From Siderastrea radians (lineage: Eukaryota > Cnidaria > Anthozoa > Scleractinia > Rhizangiidae): a stretch of 64,000 nucleotides of DNA. The stretch is from assembly GCA_964017195.1 (NCBI GenBank), contig OZ024894.1:37794865-37858864 (forward strand). The letters are read 5' to 3'. The stretch's first letter is position 1; each line of letters starts with the position of its first letter. The notes under the pieces were generated by a model. That model saw only the letters and a program-made list of their open reading frames with translations. It was not told the origin of the DNA and ran no database searches. A program made the position numbers and the translations under genes. Below, in pieces: positions 9,925 to 22,036 of the stretch.

Positions 9925-12246
9925 GAGGCTCTGACTGTAAATATCGAGAATCGGCGGACAAGCTCAAAAAATCGAAAATCCTGATAACTTGCCAGAAGAA
10001 CACTTTTGGGGAGCTATCTTCGAAAATATTACTTAAACCATCTGGAATTCTATTGTTTTCGGGAAATTCGGAAAAACGGTTTTGCTTAATTTTTACGCAA
10101 TAATCAGGCTTAAAATTAAACAAATTGAAAGCGCTTGCTTTTAAACAATTTGCAACGCCAGAAAACAATTTTAATTTTAAATGATAGCAATACTCTTCTA
10201 CTTTCTATCAATAGGAATTGCATGGAGTTTTGCTTTATTTCTGTGGTTTGGTGGTTCTTTGAAACAAAGCCATTTTGCGCACTTCGGAAAAAGGCAAAAA
10301 TTGGTAAACTTTAGAGGCTTAAAATGGGTCTTGGTATGTCTAATATCGAATTGAAACAAACACTGTGATAAAGTTTGGCCCTACTTCCATTATAATATGA
10401 AATAAAAAATCTGGGCAATTCAGGCTCGCGCTGACAAAAACACAAAATCGCAAACCAGTGTTGCCAAAAATTAAACAATGAAATGAATGAAATGAAAAGT
10501 AGTATTTTGGGTGAGCTCAATTTAGAGGATTTTACTTACTGAAGGCACACAAAGAATGAACTAAAACATTCCTTCAATCTATTCTTGCATTGTTTTGGGC
10601 TTATACTATTTCTACGTAAAACTAAAGAGAAGGAGAAAAAGTTTTAAAAGTTCTACACAGCTGTTGCGTGACCTGAGTCACGTGAACATTTTTTGTCAAT
10701 TTGTCAACCTACTTATGGCAGTTTTTAAATGCGGTCTCTTACATTGGCCGCTGTTTTATGCATGGCTAGTTCTCCAGCGAATACCGCACGCATCCCTGTG
10801 TTTGGGGCATACTGTCATGTGCAGCTGATATTTCACTGGGACGAAAATTGCGACAGGCAAGTCTAGAATTAGTTTCGTATACATATGACACCTTTCTCTT
10901 CGAGAGAAGAAAACTGCAAAATATAGTATGTTGTTGTGTACGTGATACGATCCCTCTTTTCAAACGGCTACTAAGATTTTGGGCGACTTTTTGAAATGAC
11001 ACTATTTTGGCCAGGAGCAAAAGTGCATCATTATTATTATGATTTATACGCATTTGTCAAAAATTGTGCTGTTCCTATCGATATTATTACACTTGTGTAA
11101 ATATGTTTAAAAAACGCAAACCACAGACGTTCTGGCAGCGGGATCGGTATTTACGAGTTCTAAATGCTGCTGTACATCTAAGAGATATTAATACACAACT
11201 TGTTTGGTTTTACTTTGCAAGATCGCTGAGAACTCTTTCACGGTTTTAGAGGACAAGAGTTTCATTGAAGAATATTTTCACGTTTGCATGAACGTGCAGT
11301 GATCGATTGCGTGACTAGATTATTTTGAGTGATACTTTTGTGTTCCTCACTTTACACAGCCAAACTGAGCTCTCAATTTATACGCGTACGTCAACTTTAA
11401 TGATTTGTAAAAGGAACCGTTTGGATTTTCGAGAACAATAGTTTTTTCCCCCAAATAACAAAGAAAGGCCATTGGTGCTGCAGAGTATAGACATCTGACA
11501 AAAAATGATAACCCACTGCGCTCTAGTTTCACCAACAATTTTCCAAATTTGTTCGTAGTTCTTCAGAAAGACAAATGAAGATATCAGCGAATGCAGCATC
11601 TAGTAGAAAGACCATCCGAAAATAGTTACAGTAAACGATTTGTCATATTTCAAGTCGTCCTTCCATTACAGTTTTTTTTCTATTATCCAAATTATGCACA
11701 TTTTGGCAACACTGGTTCGCGAATTTGTGTTTTTGTCAGCGCGAGCCCGAATTGCCCAGATTTTTTATTTCATATTATAATAGAAGTAGGGCCAAACTTT
11801 ATCACAGTGTTTATTTCAATTCGATATTAGACATACCAAGACCCATTTTAAGCCTCTAAAGTTTACCAATTTTTGCCTTTTTCCGAAGTGCGCAAAATGG
11901 CTTTGTTTCAAAGAACCACCAAACCACAGAAATAAAGCAAAACTCCATGCAATTCCTATTGATAGAAAGTAGAAGAGTATTGCTATCATTTAAAATTAAA
12001 ATTGTTTTCTGGCGTTGCAAATTGTTTAAAAGCAAGCGCTTTCAATTTGTTTAATTTTAAGCCTGATTATTGCGTAATAAATTAAGCAAAACCGTTTTTC
12101 CGAATTTCCCGAAAACAATAGAATTCCAGAAGGTTTAAGTAATATTTTCGAAGATAGCTCCCCAAAAGTGTTCTTCTGGCAAGTTATCAGGATTTTCGAT
12201 TTTTTGAGCTTGTCCGCTGATTCTCGATATTTACAGTCAGAGCCTC
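9925..12246. mobile_element. Non-autonomous element with long TIRs inserted at TTAA
   Basis: A 2.3 kb element begins GAGGCTCTGACTGTAAATA and ends with its inverse. It is flanked by TTAA on both sides (9921-9924 and 12247-12250). The terminal inverted repeats extend about 545 bp (9925-10470 and 11695-12246) with few differences. The 1.2 kb middle holds no recognisable transposase. Removing it with one TTAA rejoins the PLE frame as ...EFYL|KPLAQNL. TTAA targeting suggests piggyBac-type mobilisation, but the ends do not begin CCC, so the superfamily is uncertain. Confidence 0.85.
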
Positions 12247-13040
12247 TTAAGCCTTTAGCACAGAACCTTCCATCGTTTGTTAAAGACACCACCGATCTAA
12301 TTAACAAAATCCAAGCTTTGAATACTGAGAAGGGTCTCCTACCCCCGGTTGCTTGCTCGTGTCTTGGGATGTTGTAGCAATGTTCCCTAACACTGGTAAT
12401 AATTTAGACATCTCAGCGGTCAGAAAGACCCTTGACTCTAGACCAGATGAATTTCCATCCACTGATTGTATAGTCGAAGCCGTTGAGATTTGTCTCCAAG
12501 TCAACAATTGTCAATTTGCAAGTCAAAATTTTGTCCAGAAACATGGAAACTATGGGCCCAAAGAACGTCTGTAGCTATGCTGATTTAGCTATGGGATTGA
12601 TTGATGAGAAAGCTAAGTTTGGGGGTGCAATCAAGCCTCAGTGCTATGGTGGAGATATCGGGATGATGTGTTCGATTTTTGGACCCTTGGGTTGCCGAAA
12701 TTATTGGAATTTACGGAGTACATAAACTCGCTCTATCCCACAATCAAATTTGAGTTGGTGTATTCGGAGCGTAGTCTCAATGTTTTGGATCTGACTTTGC
12801 ATCTTCAAGACGGCTTTATAGCCACTGATATTTACGCTAAGCCCACAGATAGTCATCTTTATTTACCTTTTTCCAGTTCGCATCCATCACATTGTAAGCG
12901 TGCAATTTCCTAGGGGGTGGCTCTCCGAATTAAACGCAATTGTGAAGATGTGAAGAATACAAAGGGTATCTTCGTGCACAAAATTACAACCCTAATTTAG
13001 TGAACAGACAATTTTAAAAAGCCTTAAGTGTTGAGAGATC

Positions 13041-13770
13041 CGAACTCTTGACAAAAAGAGTCAAGCCTAAGAAAAAAGTCTTTCCTTTAGTGCTTGACTA
13101 CAACCCCATTCTTCCAGACATCCAGAGGGTCATTAAAAAACACGCCCATTTACTTAAATCGTCCCCTGAGCTTTTCGACATTTTCCTACCTAAGTCGGTA
13201 TTTCCAGCTTATCGCAGAACTAAAAATCTTACAGAAATCTTAGCTCCCTTAAAATTTGGGGGCACTGGAAGTGTTAATCGCACTCGGCAAGAAACGGGAG
13301 GGTGTTTCAAGTGTAACAAAAGATGCGATTTATGCCAAAACTTTTTGATTCAAGATACCAATTTTCAGAGCTTTGCTACGGGCCACGTCTACAAGATCAA
13401 CCAACAATTAAGTTGTACGTCAAAGAATGTTATCTATTTGGCTGCTTGTGACAAATGCAAAAAGCAGTACGTTGGCTCCACTTCAACAGAATTCAAAGTT
13501 CGTTTTTGCAATCATAAATCGTCAATGCTTAACAATAAGAGAACTTGTTAACTAGCTGTTCATTATAATTCTTTTGAACACCAAATTTGTCAAATTAGCT
13601 TTATTGTTATTGAACAACTTGTTAACCACAGAAATGGAGTCCATCTCGAACAATTGCTCTCACCAGGGAAGCATACTGGACTTCACAACTTTTTTCGTTA
13701 CATCCACACGGCCTTAACAAAAGGCGGGAGTTCAAATCAAAGAACTGTATCTGTTACAACAGTTGATTAG
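13041..13770 (+). pseudogene. PLE GIY-YIG endonuclease domain
   Basis: The reading runs KRVKPKKKVFPLVLDYNPIL, a Cys-rich finger GCFKCNKRCDLCQN, then NVIYLAACDKCKKQYVGSTS, TEFKVRFCNHKSSM. IYL..C..C...YVG.T....R...H is the PLE form of the GIY-YIG nuclease, which nicks DNA for target-primed reverse transcription. TAA at 13549-13551 truncates the frame, but it stays readable after it (AVHYNSFEHQICQISFIVIE, HLEQL) to TAG at 13768. The nonsense mutation alone would disable this copy. Confidence 0.85.
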
Positions 13771-14062
13771 CTTTCATTGTAGTCCAAATTTCCCTCGCCC
13801 TTACAAAAGGCATTCAATCACAGTTGGGTTGCTCACGGTATTTGTAACCTTGTAAATTTTAAGCTTTGCTATTTGCACTACCTTGTTAGCTGCCATTTAC
13901 ATGTTATCCTTTCTATGTTTTACCTTGCCTGTTATTACGTAACCACTATTTACATTACTTGTCACCTGTTCTACTACTATAAATATAGACGGCTTTGTAA
14001 TTTTCTCATACTAGGCTTTTTAATTTTTTAACTTCTTATTGTAAATATCTAGTTGTTAAACT

Positions 14063-14099
14063 TGTACCTGAGGAAGGCCGAAGGCCGAAACGTTGTGCA
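14063..14099 (+). ncRNA. Type I hammerhead ribozyme motif, intact core
   Basis: All conserved parts are present in order. Stem I 5' strand TGTAC, core CTGAGGA (fits CUGANGA), stem II GGCC-GAA-GGCC, core GAAA, minimal stem III CG, cleavage site TT, stem I 3' strand GTGCA. Stem I pairs 5/5 with one G-U. Cleavage would fall after 14094. It lies about 300 nt after the PLE endonuclease frame, where PLEs carry such ribozymes. The palindromic ACGT stem III suggests action as a dimer (inference from known PLE ribozymes). Confidence 0.7.
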
Positions 14100-14349
14100 T
14101 TAAACCGCCGGAAGCAAGAGTTTGTCTCTTCATCTTACTTACACAAATCTACAGATTTTCGTCGAGACACTGTATCCCGTGGATCCTCTTACTGGGAGTT
14201 CGTCGTTTGGTAAACTAAGGGACGGACCATTATTTTTTTGGAGGGGGGGGGGAAGAAAATTTTTTTACGACAAACAATTTTTTTCTGTGTTGTTGTCTGT
14301 GCAAACAATTTTTTTCCGGCTTCATCTTCCTGCAAACAATTGTTTTGTG

Positions 14350-14381
<32 letters not shown>

Positions 14382-14413
14382 CATTATCATTAACAATAAT
14401 TATTATTATTACA
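14350..14413. repeat. (ATT)n microsatellite
   Basis: ATT repeats with a few ATC units, just after the PLE 3' end. 14414-14736 holds nothing recognised. Confidence 0.9.
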
Positions 14414-14736
14414 TTTACCAGCGGTCTTTTCTCCCCTGATCCCAGAGAGGATTGAGGAGCCAAATGAAACAGCGCTTGCTTACACTTGCGCTTTATTTTG
14501 TAGTTTATACGAGACTGGATCTAATTTGCCTTCTCCATGCAAGTGGAAAACAGGAGACTGTTTGCTGTTTAAGTGAAGATTTATTGAATGTCGTCATCAA
14601 ACCAGCCTAGGACCCTGTTGAAAAGCCAGTGTGACTTTTAGTGAATACATGTAACCCAGGAATTTAAGTTAATCTTTTCTCTTATAGTTAGAGTTTCATT
14701 GCACTTCGAAGAGTTCTTAATTAGTAATGGTGTTTG

Positions 14737-14861
14737 GACTTAGTGGAGCACAATTCAGGGAGTAATTGGGCGAGTTACTTTAAATCAGCCGAGCGCGTAG
14801 CGAGAGGACGATTTGAAATTTAACCAGCACGATTACCCCTGAATTGTACAATACGAAGTCC
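14737..14861. repeat. Short MITE with inverted ends
   Basis: The ends GGACTTAGTGGAGCACAATT and its inverse (AATTGTACAATACGAAGTCC) enclose about 80 bp. The core AGCCGAGCGCGTAGCGAG is itself partly palindromic. Non-coding. The following 14862-15719 shows no gene. Confidence 0.7.
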
Positions 14862-15719
14862 AGTTAATCCTATCTATAACAAAATGCGAGATTAGAAAAT
14901 CTATGTGCCTTTCAGGGATATATTTTTAATTATCAGTTTTGCAAGCAGGGGAGAAACAGCTATAAAAAGAAAACATTTTAGTGCACCTGATTGACGCGTG
15001 CGCAACGTAGGTGTCCGATTACAGCTATCCAATTACAAAAAGTTCCTGTTACAGAAACGATTAATACAATAACCTAACTTTAACATTCAATGCTTTCAAG
15101 GTCCTCAGAAGAGATTATTTTTAATAAAGGGGTTAGTTACTGACTTTAAGAAACTGTGGTAATTTGTTGGTGGAAAAGTAAAAAACAGAAATTGGGGTTT
15201 ATCAACCAAGTCGATTTGGTAAATTAGCCACCGGAAAGAGATGACAAAACTGACGTTTGAGTGTTAAATAACTCATTTGCTACCATAAGGTATCTCTGGG
15301 CGAAATATTTTCGATTTCGCTCGGTCTTAATGGACATTGCCTCTTAACAGCCACTTAATAGAACACCTCCAGGACATCCACTTTTCAATTTCTTAATTTC
15401 ACAGTCTGGTGAACTCTCTTAAATGACTGGTTAAAAAAAATCAAGAAAAGGCCAACTTGAATTTATAATAACATTTAAACTATAGTAGCTTGCTACTGAG
15501 GGGCACTTCATGATTTACATAAGTATCATCCAGTAACTTTAATTGCCAAGCAAATGAATTTTTAGTCCAGGGTATTCCACGTATAAAAGTCTAAATTTTA
15601 AAAAAATCTAACTGCCAGTTTATTTCGCCAACGTGAATAAGTCAAATTATAAATAAAATAATAATTATAATAATAATTAAGAACAATATTATAATTATAA
15701 AAAGAACTTTCCCAGAATC

Positions 15720-15890
15720 CTATCACCTAAAAAAAATTTCATTGCCAAATAACTTCGTCAATTTTAAGCGAAGTAGAATGCTTTCATGTGATATTTACAC
15801 AAACCATGAATTACCTCTCATATCAAACTTAGTGTGGTGACGTCATTAGTCCCGTGACTATGGCCAAAAAAAAGTCGTTTCCGCTTGTTG
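15720..15890. repeat. Dispersed repeat shared with 60800-60900
   Basis: Contains TCATGTGATATTTACACAAA, CCTCTCATATCAAACTTAG, GTGGTGACGTCATTAGT and CGTGACTATGGCCAAAAAA. The inverse of all four blocks, in reversed order, is at 60800-60900. Family unknown. 15891-17009 otherwise shows no coding or repeat signal that I recognise. Confidence 0.7.
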
Positions 15891-17013
15891 TGGGAATATT
15901 TCATATTGATTTAAAAGTACATAGAGTTAAATCAATGAACAATTTATTCAAGTTATCTAGAAGATATTTCTTTGCAACTGGGTTATTTGAAGAAGGCCAT
16001 TGATGTTTTTTGTTTTAAACATAAGCAGGTAAAAAATGCACTTTAAAAATTGGATTATATCCTGTTCAGTTTCTTTTAAAGTTTAAACTAAAAGAAGACT
16101 TTTGCCAGAGGCTTGGATATATGCTCTTTCAAACCGCGTTCAACCGTTTCCTCAGTTTTGTCTCTTTTAAGGTGATGATGCATGTATTTTTCCGCCACCG
16201 TGCGAGGCTGGGCACCAAATCGAAGTTTTGTGTAATTTAAATATAACAATGTGCTTCGAAAATCAAGGAAGCTTACACGACGGAAGTACCAAGAAGGCGA
16301 TTTGCTTGTTTTTTTTGTGGGATTTCATTCCCGGTTGAGTGGAAACGTAAACAGAGATAACTGGAAGCGCACGTGAGTGTAACTTTATCTCATTTCTTTC
16401 AAACAAATGCCTTAAAATCCCCTTGTGAAAACTGCTTTTAGTCACAACGATTCTGTCTCAACATAACAGCTTTTGTCCAGGGATTTTGTTGTCTTTCAGC
16501 GGCAAAGACAACAAAATATCAAAGAAACATATATCATTTTTAGATATCAAAAAAACACATAACGTTACTTAAAGAAATAATAGTTTGGTTTTTTTGATGT
16601 TAGAAAGATCAACCTTCCAGTGAGTTCTCACACTACAAGCTTAATCCTGCTTTTGTCGGCTAAATATCAGTTGAATACATTAGCTGTCGCACTTAACAAG
16701 ATTAATTTGTTGAATTTGATATGTATGATTATGGAGGGAACAAAATATGTGCAAAACTTTAATAATCGTTTTTGTGAGGAAACTACCTTACCACTATGAA
16801 TCATTTTCATTGCCATTTGATTGTGGATCGTATACACTATCCCATCTAGACTAACTGTAGAAACTCCGCCTTCCTTGGATTTTGGAGGAAATATACTTAT
16901 TCTAAGTGTTTACATATCAAAAAGTATTGAATTCAATAACGTTAATGTTATTTACACCCTTGAATTTATTTAGTGTTTTGAAGCTTCAAGAAAATCAACC
17001 CTAAAATCTTTAA

Positions 17014-17575
17014 CCCTATTCTGCCTGGGCTTTTTTGGAGTTTCTGAGCCTGAGGGGGGGGGTGCCCCCTCCCCCCCCATAGATCTCGAAAAGTATTAAA
17101 GCTCTTGCAATGAAACTTGGCACGTTTTTAGTACGTCATTAGCTTAACAGATTGGGCTTATGATGTGTCAGTTATGACGTGTCATGACGTCACAATAACG
17201 TCATAAGCCCGCCATTTTGAATTTGAGGCTGCCATCTTGAATCCCAAGCCTGCAATCATACAGCTGACAATGACGTCACCATTTTTTTTTTGTTCTAAGA
17301 AACATACATAGTCAAAACAAGCACACAAAAGTAAAAAATTATCTTCTTCTTACAAAATGAAAAAAGACAGAAAATAGTCAAAATCCACTTCTGAGTAGAC
17401 GGTTGCTATGGAAACGTCATCATCATAGACCCTTCCTTGACACAGGAAAATTTTCTATGATAAATTTTGGAAAAGTCACGAGATTTAGTGATTATTCGTC
17501 TAGCCGTTTAAAAGCTATAATTCGTTAAAGTCAGCACGGGCACAATGTGCCCCCCTGCCCCCAGGCAGAATAGGG
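17014..17575. mobile_element. piggyBac-like MITE with TTAA duplication
   Basis: A 562-bp element starts CCCTATTCTGCCTGG and ends CCAGGCAGAATAGGG, a perfect 15-bp TIR, with TTAA on both sides (17010-17013 and 17576-17579). CCC-start TIRs and TTAA targets are the hallmark of piggyBac superfamily elements. There is no transposase, so it is non-autonomous. Both outer G/C-rich zones are homopolymer-rich. Confidence 0.85.
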
Positions 17576-18204
17576 TTAATGAAGCTGTTGGTCTAAAAAT
17601 ATGTTGTCCGGGTTTCAATAGTCAGGCATGGTAGCAGCATTTAGTTTCCACTTGCCAAATACAAGCAGCACTAAATGCACAGTCATGCAGTGTTGGTCAG
17701 TTCAGAAGCTTTCTTCTATGGAAGACATCGCACATTTTAAAATAATAGAATGTCTTCAGTGAAAAGTTGTTTCGAAAGTCCGCGAGTTCTTACGTCACAT
17801 GACGCCACACGCTCCCATCTTGAACTCGTAGGCCTTCCAAATCAGTGGCGCAGGTTAACCGCAAAAATAAAGGATTCTGATGATTATGAGAAAAAATCAT
17901 TTAAAAAATCGTGTTATGTGGAAATCCAAAAAAAAAATCGTAGAAAGTCTTTGGGCTACATTTAGATTCAGCTAAGAAAAAAGAGCTCCGGCTTTTTTTT
18001 CTTTTCGCTCACATTTTTTTTTTTCGTTCTTGGCTGAAAATACCCTAATTGAAGTCGTTAAATAGGGTGCATATGGTTGTGAAAGGCTAAAACTATTACA
18101 AAATTAATTTTCCCCTCTGAGAATCGAACCGGGAACATAACGCCACATTGATCTTGAATGCAGATGACAAATTTATCGATTTTGGCTAGATCGAGATAAA
18201 TACT

Positions 18205-18570
18205 GGTGTGTTTTCCCCAGAAAAATGTGTTTTGTGGACAAAAAAAACCGGATGGCACTAGCTCTGCTACATTGGCGTCGGGACCGCTGCCAACTGCTGC
18301 GAATTCAAGCGATGTGCCAACCGAGTTCGCTGGAGGCGATCAGCTCTCGGTTTCGTACGCAGTTCCGTTGATGCCAGCTCTTTCCATTGATTGGTTTCGA
18401 TTTTTCTTTTGTTACAGTTATGGTTCACAATTTTTTCGGTTTACAAAGCGTTTCTGCTTCGCAGCATAACACAACAAAGATGAAGCGCTCGAATTAAGGC
18501 AAATTTCGTAACTTGAATTTTTCGCCTTCCACCAAAAAGACAACTGAGTATTCCATTGAATTTTTTTCCC
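18205..18570. repeat. Dispersed repeat family R1, copy 2
   Basis: Shares GTGTTTTCCCCAGAAAAATG, GGCACTAGCTCTGCTA, CTGCGAATTCAAGCGATGTG and ACCAAAAAGACAACTGAG with the copies at 5826 and 34440. It lacks their GC-rich 3' end. Short open frames over it are not conserved between copies. 17580-18204 upstream shows no feature. Confidence 0.7.
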
Positions 18571-18652
18571 ATTTAAAGATATTAGATATTTTTTCTCAAG
18601 TTTGAAACTTCAGTACCGTCGAACAGCCGTCATTTTGCTAACTAAGCTTTAT

Positions 18653-20338
18653 AAGGTGGCTCATCTGGATTTTCCCGAGGCACACAGCCCTAACTTTGAA
18701 TGGCTAATGCTTTGCTGTCTGAGCTCGGTGGGGCAAGCTGCTTCACACATTTACTAGAGACTGAATGAACTTGTCAAAAAAGTAGGTTTGATTGACATCG
18801 GTGTCACCATAGCAACGAAACGATGACATCACGATTTTTGTATATCAGCAATTTTCTCGACATCTAGACCTAAACTTTTAAAACGACTTATTGTTTCTTA
18901 TAGTCTAGGTGTAGATCTTCAAGACTGCAAAGTTTCAAAAGATTCTATGAGAACGTTTTTGAAAAACATCGGGTTGAATATTTTCCAGTAAAAAATTACA
19001 GATTTACGTTATTTTCTATTGTTTCATCGGTACCAGTGTTATCCTGACAGACTGAAACAATGTTTTCACCATATGCCATATCTGTGGCATACAGCTACTT
19101 TTCCTGAAGGTTTTATCCGGCCTGCTTCACCAGATTTCAAATGATGTACTCAGAGGTAATGTCTTAAATATGCTCATTTTACACAGAGAAGCAACGTCTT
19201 TGTTAGGGAAGCTTTTATTCAAAAACTAGTCCATGAATTTTCTTTTAAATCTCGTGATCTCATGTCTCACATGTATTGAACTATCCCTGTAAATCTCACG
19301 CGCATTGAATCATTTTAAGTGCGCGAAATATAAATAAAAGTATAGGAGACTTTTGCACACGTTTGCCACACCTGTTTGCTACGCTTCACTGGTGCCGGAG
19401 GGATCGTGAAAATTCTGTTTTTAATACAATGACAATGATGGCCTTATGTTAATTGCCATTGTACTAAGAAAAGAATTTCACGATCCTTCGGCACCAGCAA
19501 AGCGTAGCAAGCAGGCATGGCAAACGTGTTGATTCCAAAGCACACAAATGTGTAGAATATAGACAAAAGAGAAACTTCTGAAATAAACCGGCTATCAACA
19601 AATGATGCGGCAATGAGAATTTTGGAGACGAGTGCAAAACTCTCCTATACTTTTACTTATATTTCGTGCACTTTAAAAAATTATTCAATGCGCGTGAGAT
19701 TTACAGGAATAGTTCAATTCATGTTAGACTTGAGATCACAAGATTTAAAGGAAAATTCATGGACTAGTTTTTGAATAAAAGCTTCCATAACAAAGACGTT
19801 GCCTCTCTGTGTAAAATGAGCATATTTAAGACATTACTTCTGATTACATTATTTGAAATCTAGTGAAGCAAACCGGATAAAACCTTCAGGAAAAGTAGCT
19901 ATATGCCACAGCTATGACATATGGTGAAAACATTGTTTCAGTCTGTCAGGATAACACTGATAGATGAAACAACAGAAAATAACCTAAATCTGTAATTTTT
20001 TACTGGAAAATATTCAACCTGATTTTTTTCGAAAATGCTCTCATAGAATTTTTTCAAACTTTGCGGTTTCCAAGATCTACACCCAGACTATAAGAGACAA
20101 TAAGTCGTTTTAGAAGTTTAGGTCCAGATATCGAGAAAATTGCTGATATACAAAACTCATGACGTCATCGTTTTGTTGCTATGGTAACACTGATGTCAAT
20201 CAAACCTACTTTTTTGACAAGTTCATTCAGTCTCTAGTAAATGTGTGAAGCAGCTTTACCCATCGAGCTCAGACAGTAAAGTATTAGCCGTTCAAAGTTG
20301 GGGTGGTGTGCCTCGGAAAAATCCATATGAGCCATTTT
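18653..20338. mobile_element. Foldback element (near-complete palindrome)
   Basis: The two halves are inverted copies about a centre near 19445. Left GGTGGCTCATCTGGATTTT pairs with right AAAATCCATATGAGCC, and the match continues inwards for about 800 bp. The right arm has about 100 bp extra near 19530-19640. Possible 9-bp target copies flank it (AAGCTTTAT at 18644-18652, AAGCTTTTA at 20339-20347, two differences). No transposase frame. It is likely moved in trans by a Mutator-like or similar enzyme (inference). Confidence 0.8.
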
Positions 20339-20347
20339 AAGCTTTTA

Positions 20348-20611
20348 AAGAAAACTCTTTTTCTAAGGGACGATAGTCATGCAATTTCCCGCCAAGAAAA
20401 CGCTGGTTGCCCAAAAACTCCACGGAATTTCCGGCCTAGAAAGGGTGGCTTTCTCCTCTCCCGTCGGGTTGCCTGTACAGAAGGGCGACACTGGCGTCAG
20501 AAGCAGAATTTCTCGCATCGATAGGTTACCAGATTTTCTTACCCATAGTCTTACCCATAGTGCTCTACGGAAACACCACTAAAAATAATAAGGTCATGTA
20601 AAAATACATAC
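20348..20611. other. Intron segment, nothing recognised
   Basis: It ends with a doublet TTACCCATAG / TTACCCATAG near 20540-20560, just before the donor of exon c. No other feature is seen. Confidence 0.5.
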
Positions 20612-21047
20612 CTCAATGTCGGATGAGCAAACGTTGACTAGTGCTTGCACGTTGGTTCCTAATTTGGCACACAATTTTCCCACAGGTGTTTCTGCTAATC
20701 TCTCAGCACAGTATCGTGTTGCATTTTCCTTTGAAATGGGAGTAATTGAACGCTTTGGCCTTTCGCGAGGTTTTGTGTCCACGGTCTTCTTGAACAACTC
20801 AAAATCGTCTTCTGTTAAGTCGTCGGAGCCGTCTATGTCACGTTTCGATATTTGCCTATCGCACATTTTTATTCGGTTCAATTTATCGTTGTTGGTGGTA
20901 CCTGGCCAGTGAACTGGAATGCCACCAAGCGCGCAGACTGATGGATTACCTTTATCTTGTGTTTCATCGCAATTACAGGCTTTTTCATACTGCAAGCTTT
21001 TTTTGTTGATCTCCCCAGGAACATGATCGAAGAGGCTCGGCTCTTTC
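20612..21047 (-). CDS. VWDE-like gene, exon c (post-VWD Cys region with furin-like site)
   Basis: This 436-nt exon is bounded by acceptor TTTCTTATAG|GAAAGAG and donor GACATTGAG|GTATGT. Phase is 2 in and 0 out. The peptide starts KEPSLFDHVPGEINKK and contains YEKACNCDE, an acidic stretch, then RERPKRSITP, then RYCAERLAETPVGKLCAK ending at SSDIE. The Cys pattern after the VWD fits the region that follows VWD in VWDE-family proteins. RPKR|S is a consensus furin-type cleavage site, so the protein may be processed between the VWD and EGF halves (inference). The exon sits alone between a 15 kb and a 13 kb intron, both filled with mobile DNA. Confidence 0.92.
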
Positions 21048-22036
21048 CTATAAGAAACACAAATTATTGGAGGATGCTCAGTAAATTGATTACCAGAATA
21101 GATTAATTAAGCGTTCTTTGATCTGCATACTGTTATCTCGTGGTTACTATAAATAACAACTACAAATATTGAGGTGGAGTTAAGCACATCTGGTTGTTTC
21201 CTAGAGCTCCCTTTGGTTCGATTTGTTCATGTTTGAGAGATCTTCGGTATTCCCAAGACAGGAACTTTGCTGTATCATCAAGCTATGTCACATATATTTT
21301 GTCTTTTAATACAGCAGTTTTCTCGAACATGCACCCTTCAAGGATTTTTTCCCAACGGCCAAAAGTGTTTTTGGTGGATGACAGTCATCTGTTTCTATGA
21401 CAAATTTTACATTAACAAAGAAAATTGTGCGAGAGTGTTTTCAAGAAAACGCGCGTTGAATGAAAAACACAATTCGGCAGTAAATTTAGCGCTGAGTGAA
21501 ATAAGCTTACTGAAAAAATCGTGCGGGAAGTTTACACCACACTTTGATGAGTTCGTGTATTTGTAACCGACGGCAAAATATGCCAGACTTATTAAAAGAG
21601 TTATTACCTTTATTAATAAGTACCAAAAAATCGCTCGGCGAAGGTTCCATCCATCGACCATGGCTTCACAAATGCATTCCAAATACGCATAGCAAACTTG
21701 TTTTGACGAAAGCAAACATCGGAAACCAAATTTGTACAAAACTGACTTTTATTCTATTCGAAGAAGTGCTCAAGTCCATTGAATTACTCTTCTGAGTTCG
21801 CGGTCGATCACTTGAGCAGCAACTGCCGGCTCGCTGTTCAAAAATTTTCGCTTTCAGACTATCAGAAATACTTCTTTTTGCATGGCATTTAGTTTCTGAG
21901 AAGTTCAGTCAATTAAAACTCAGAATTCACAGATTACCGATTGTGTCTTCAACGAATATTTCTAGAATTGCTGTACTTCTGTCACAGAATTTTAAGAACA
22001 GGCAGAGCACAACCAGATTCGCCAAATTTATCCAGA

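Larger units (their letters stand above)
9600..14140 (+). mobile_element. Penelope-like element, split by an insertion
   Basis: The reverse-transcriptase domain is in pieces. 9600-9924 encodes SRFVIRKEDKMLKQLNNSLH to SAFTEFYL. 12251-12912 continues KPLAQNLPSFVKDTTDLINK, SWDVVAMFPNT (motif A aspartate), YRDDVFDFW (motif C) and VLDLTLHLQDG. A GIY-YIG endonuclease follows at 13041-13770, and a hammerhead motif at 14063-14099 lies in the 3' region. Frameshifts near 12345, 12560 and 12650 and an early stop at 13549 make it defective. The RT + GIY-YIG order is diagnostic of PLEs. Confidence 0.85.
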
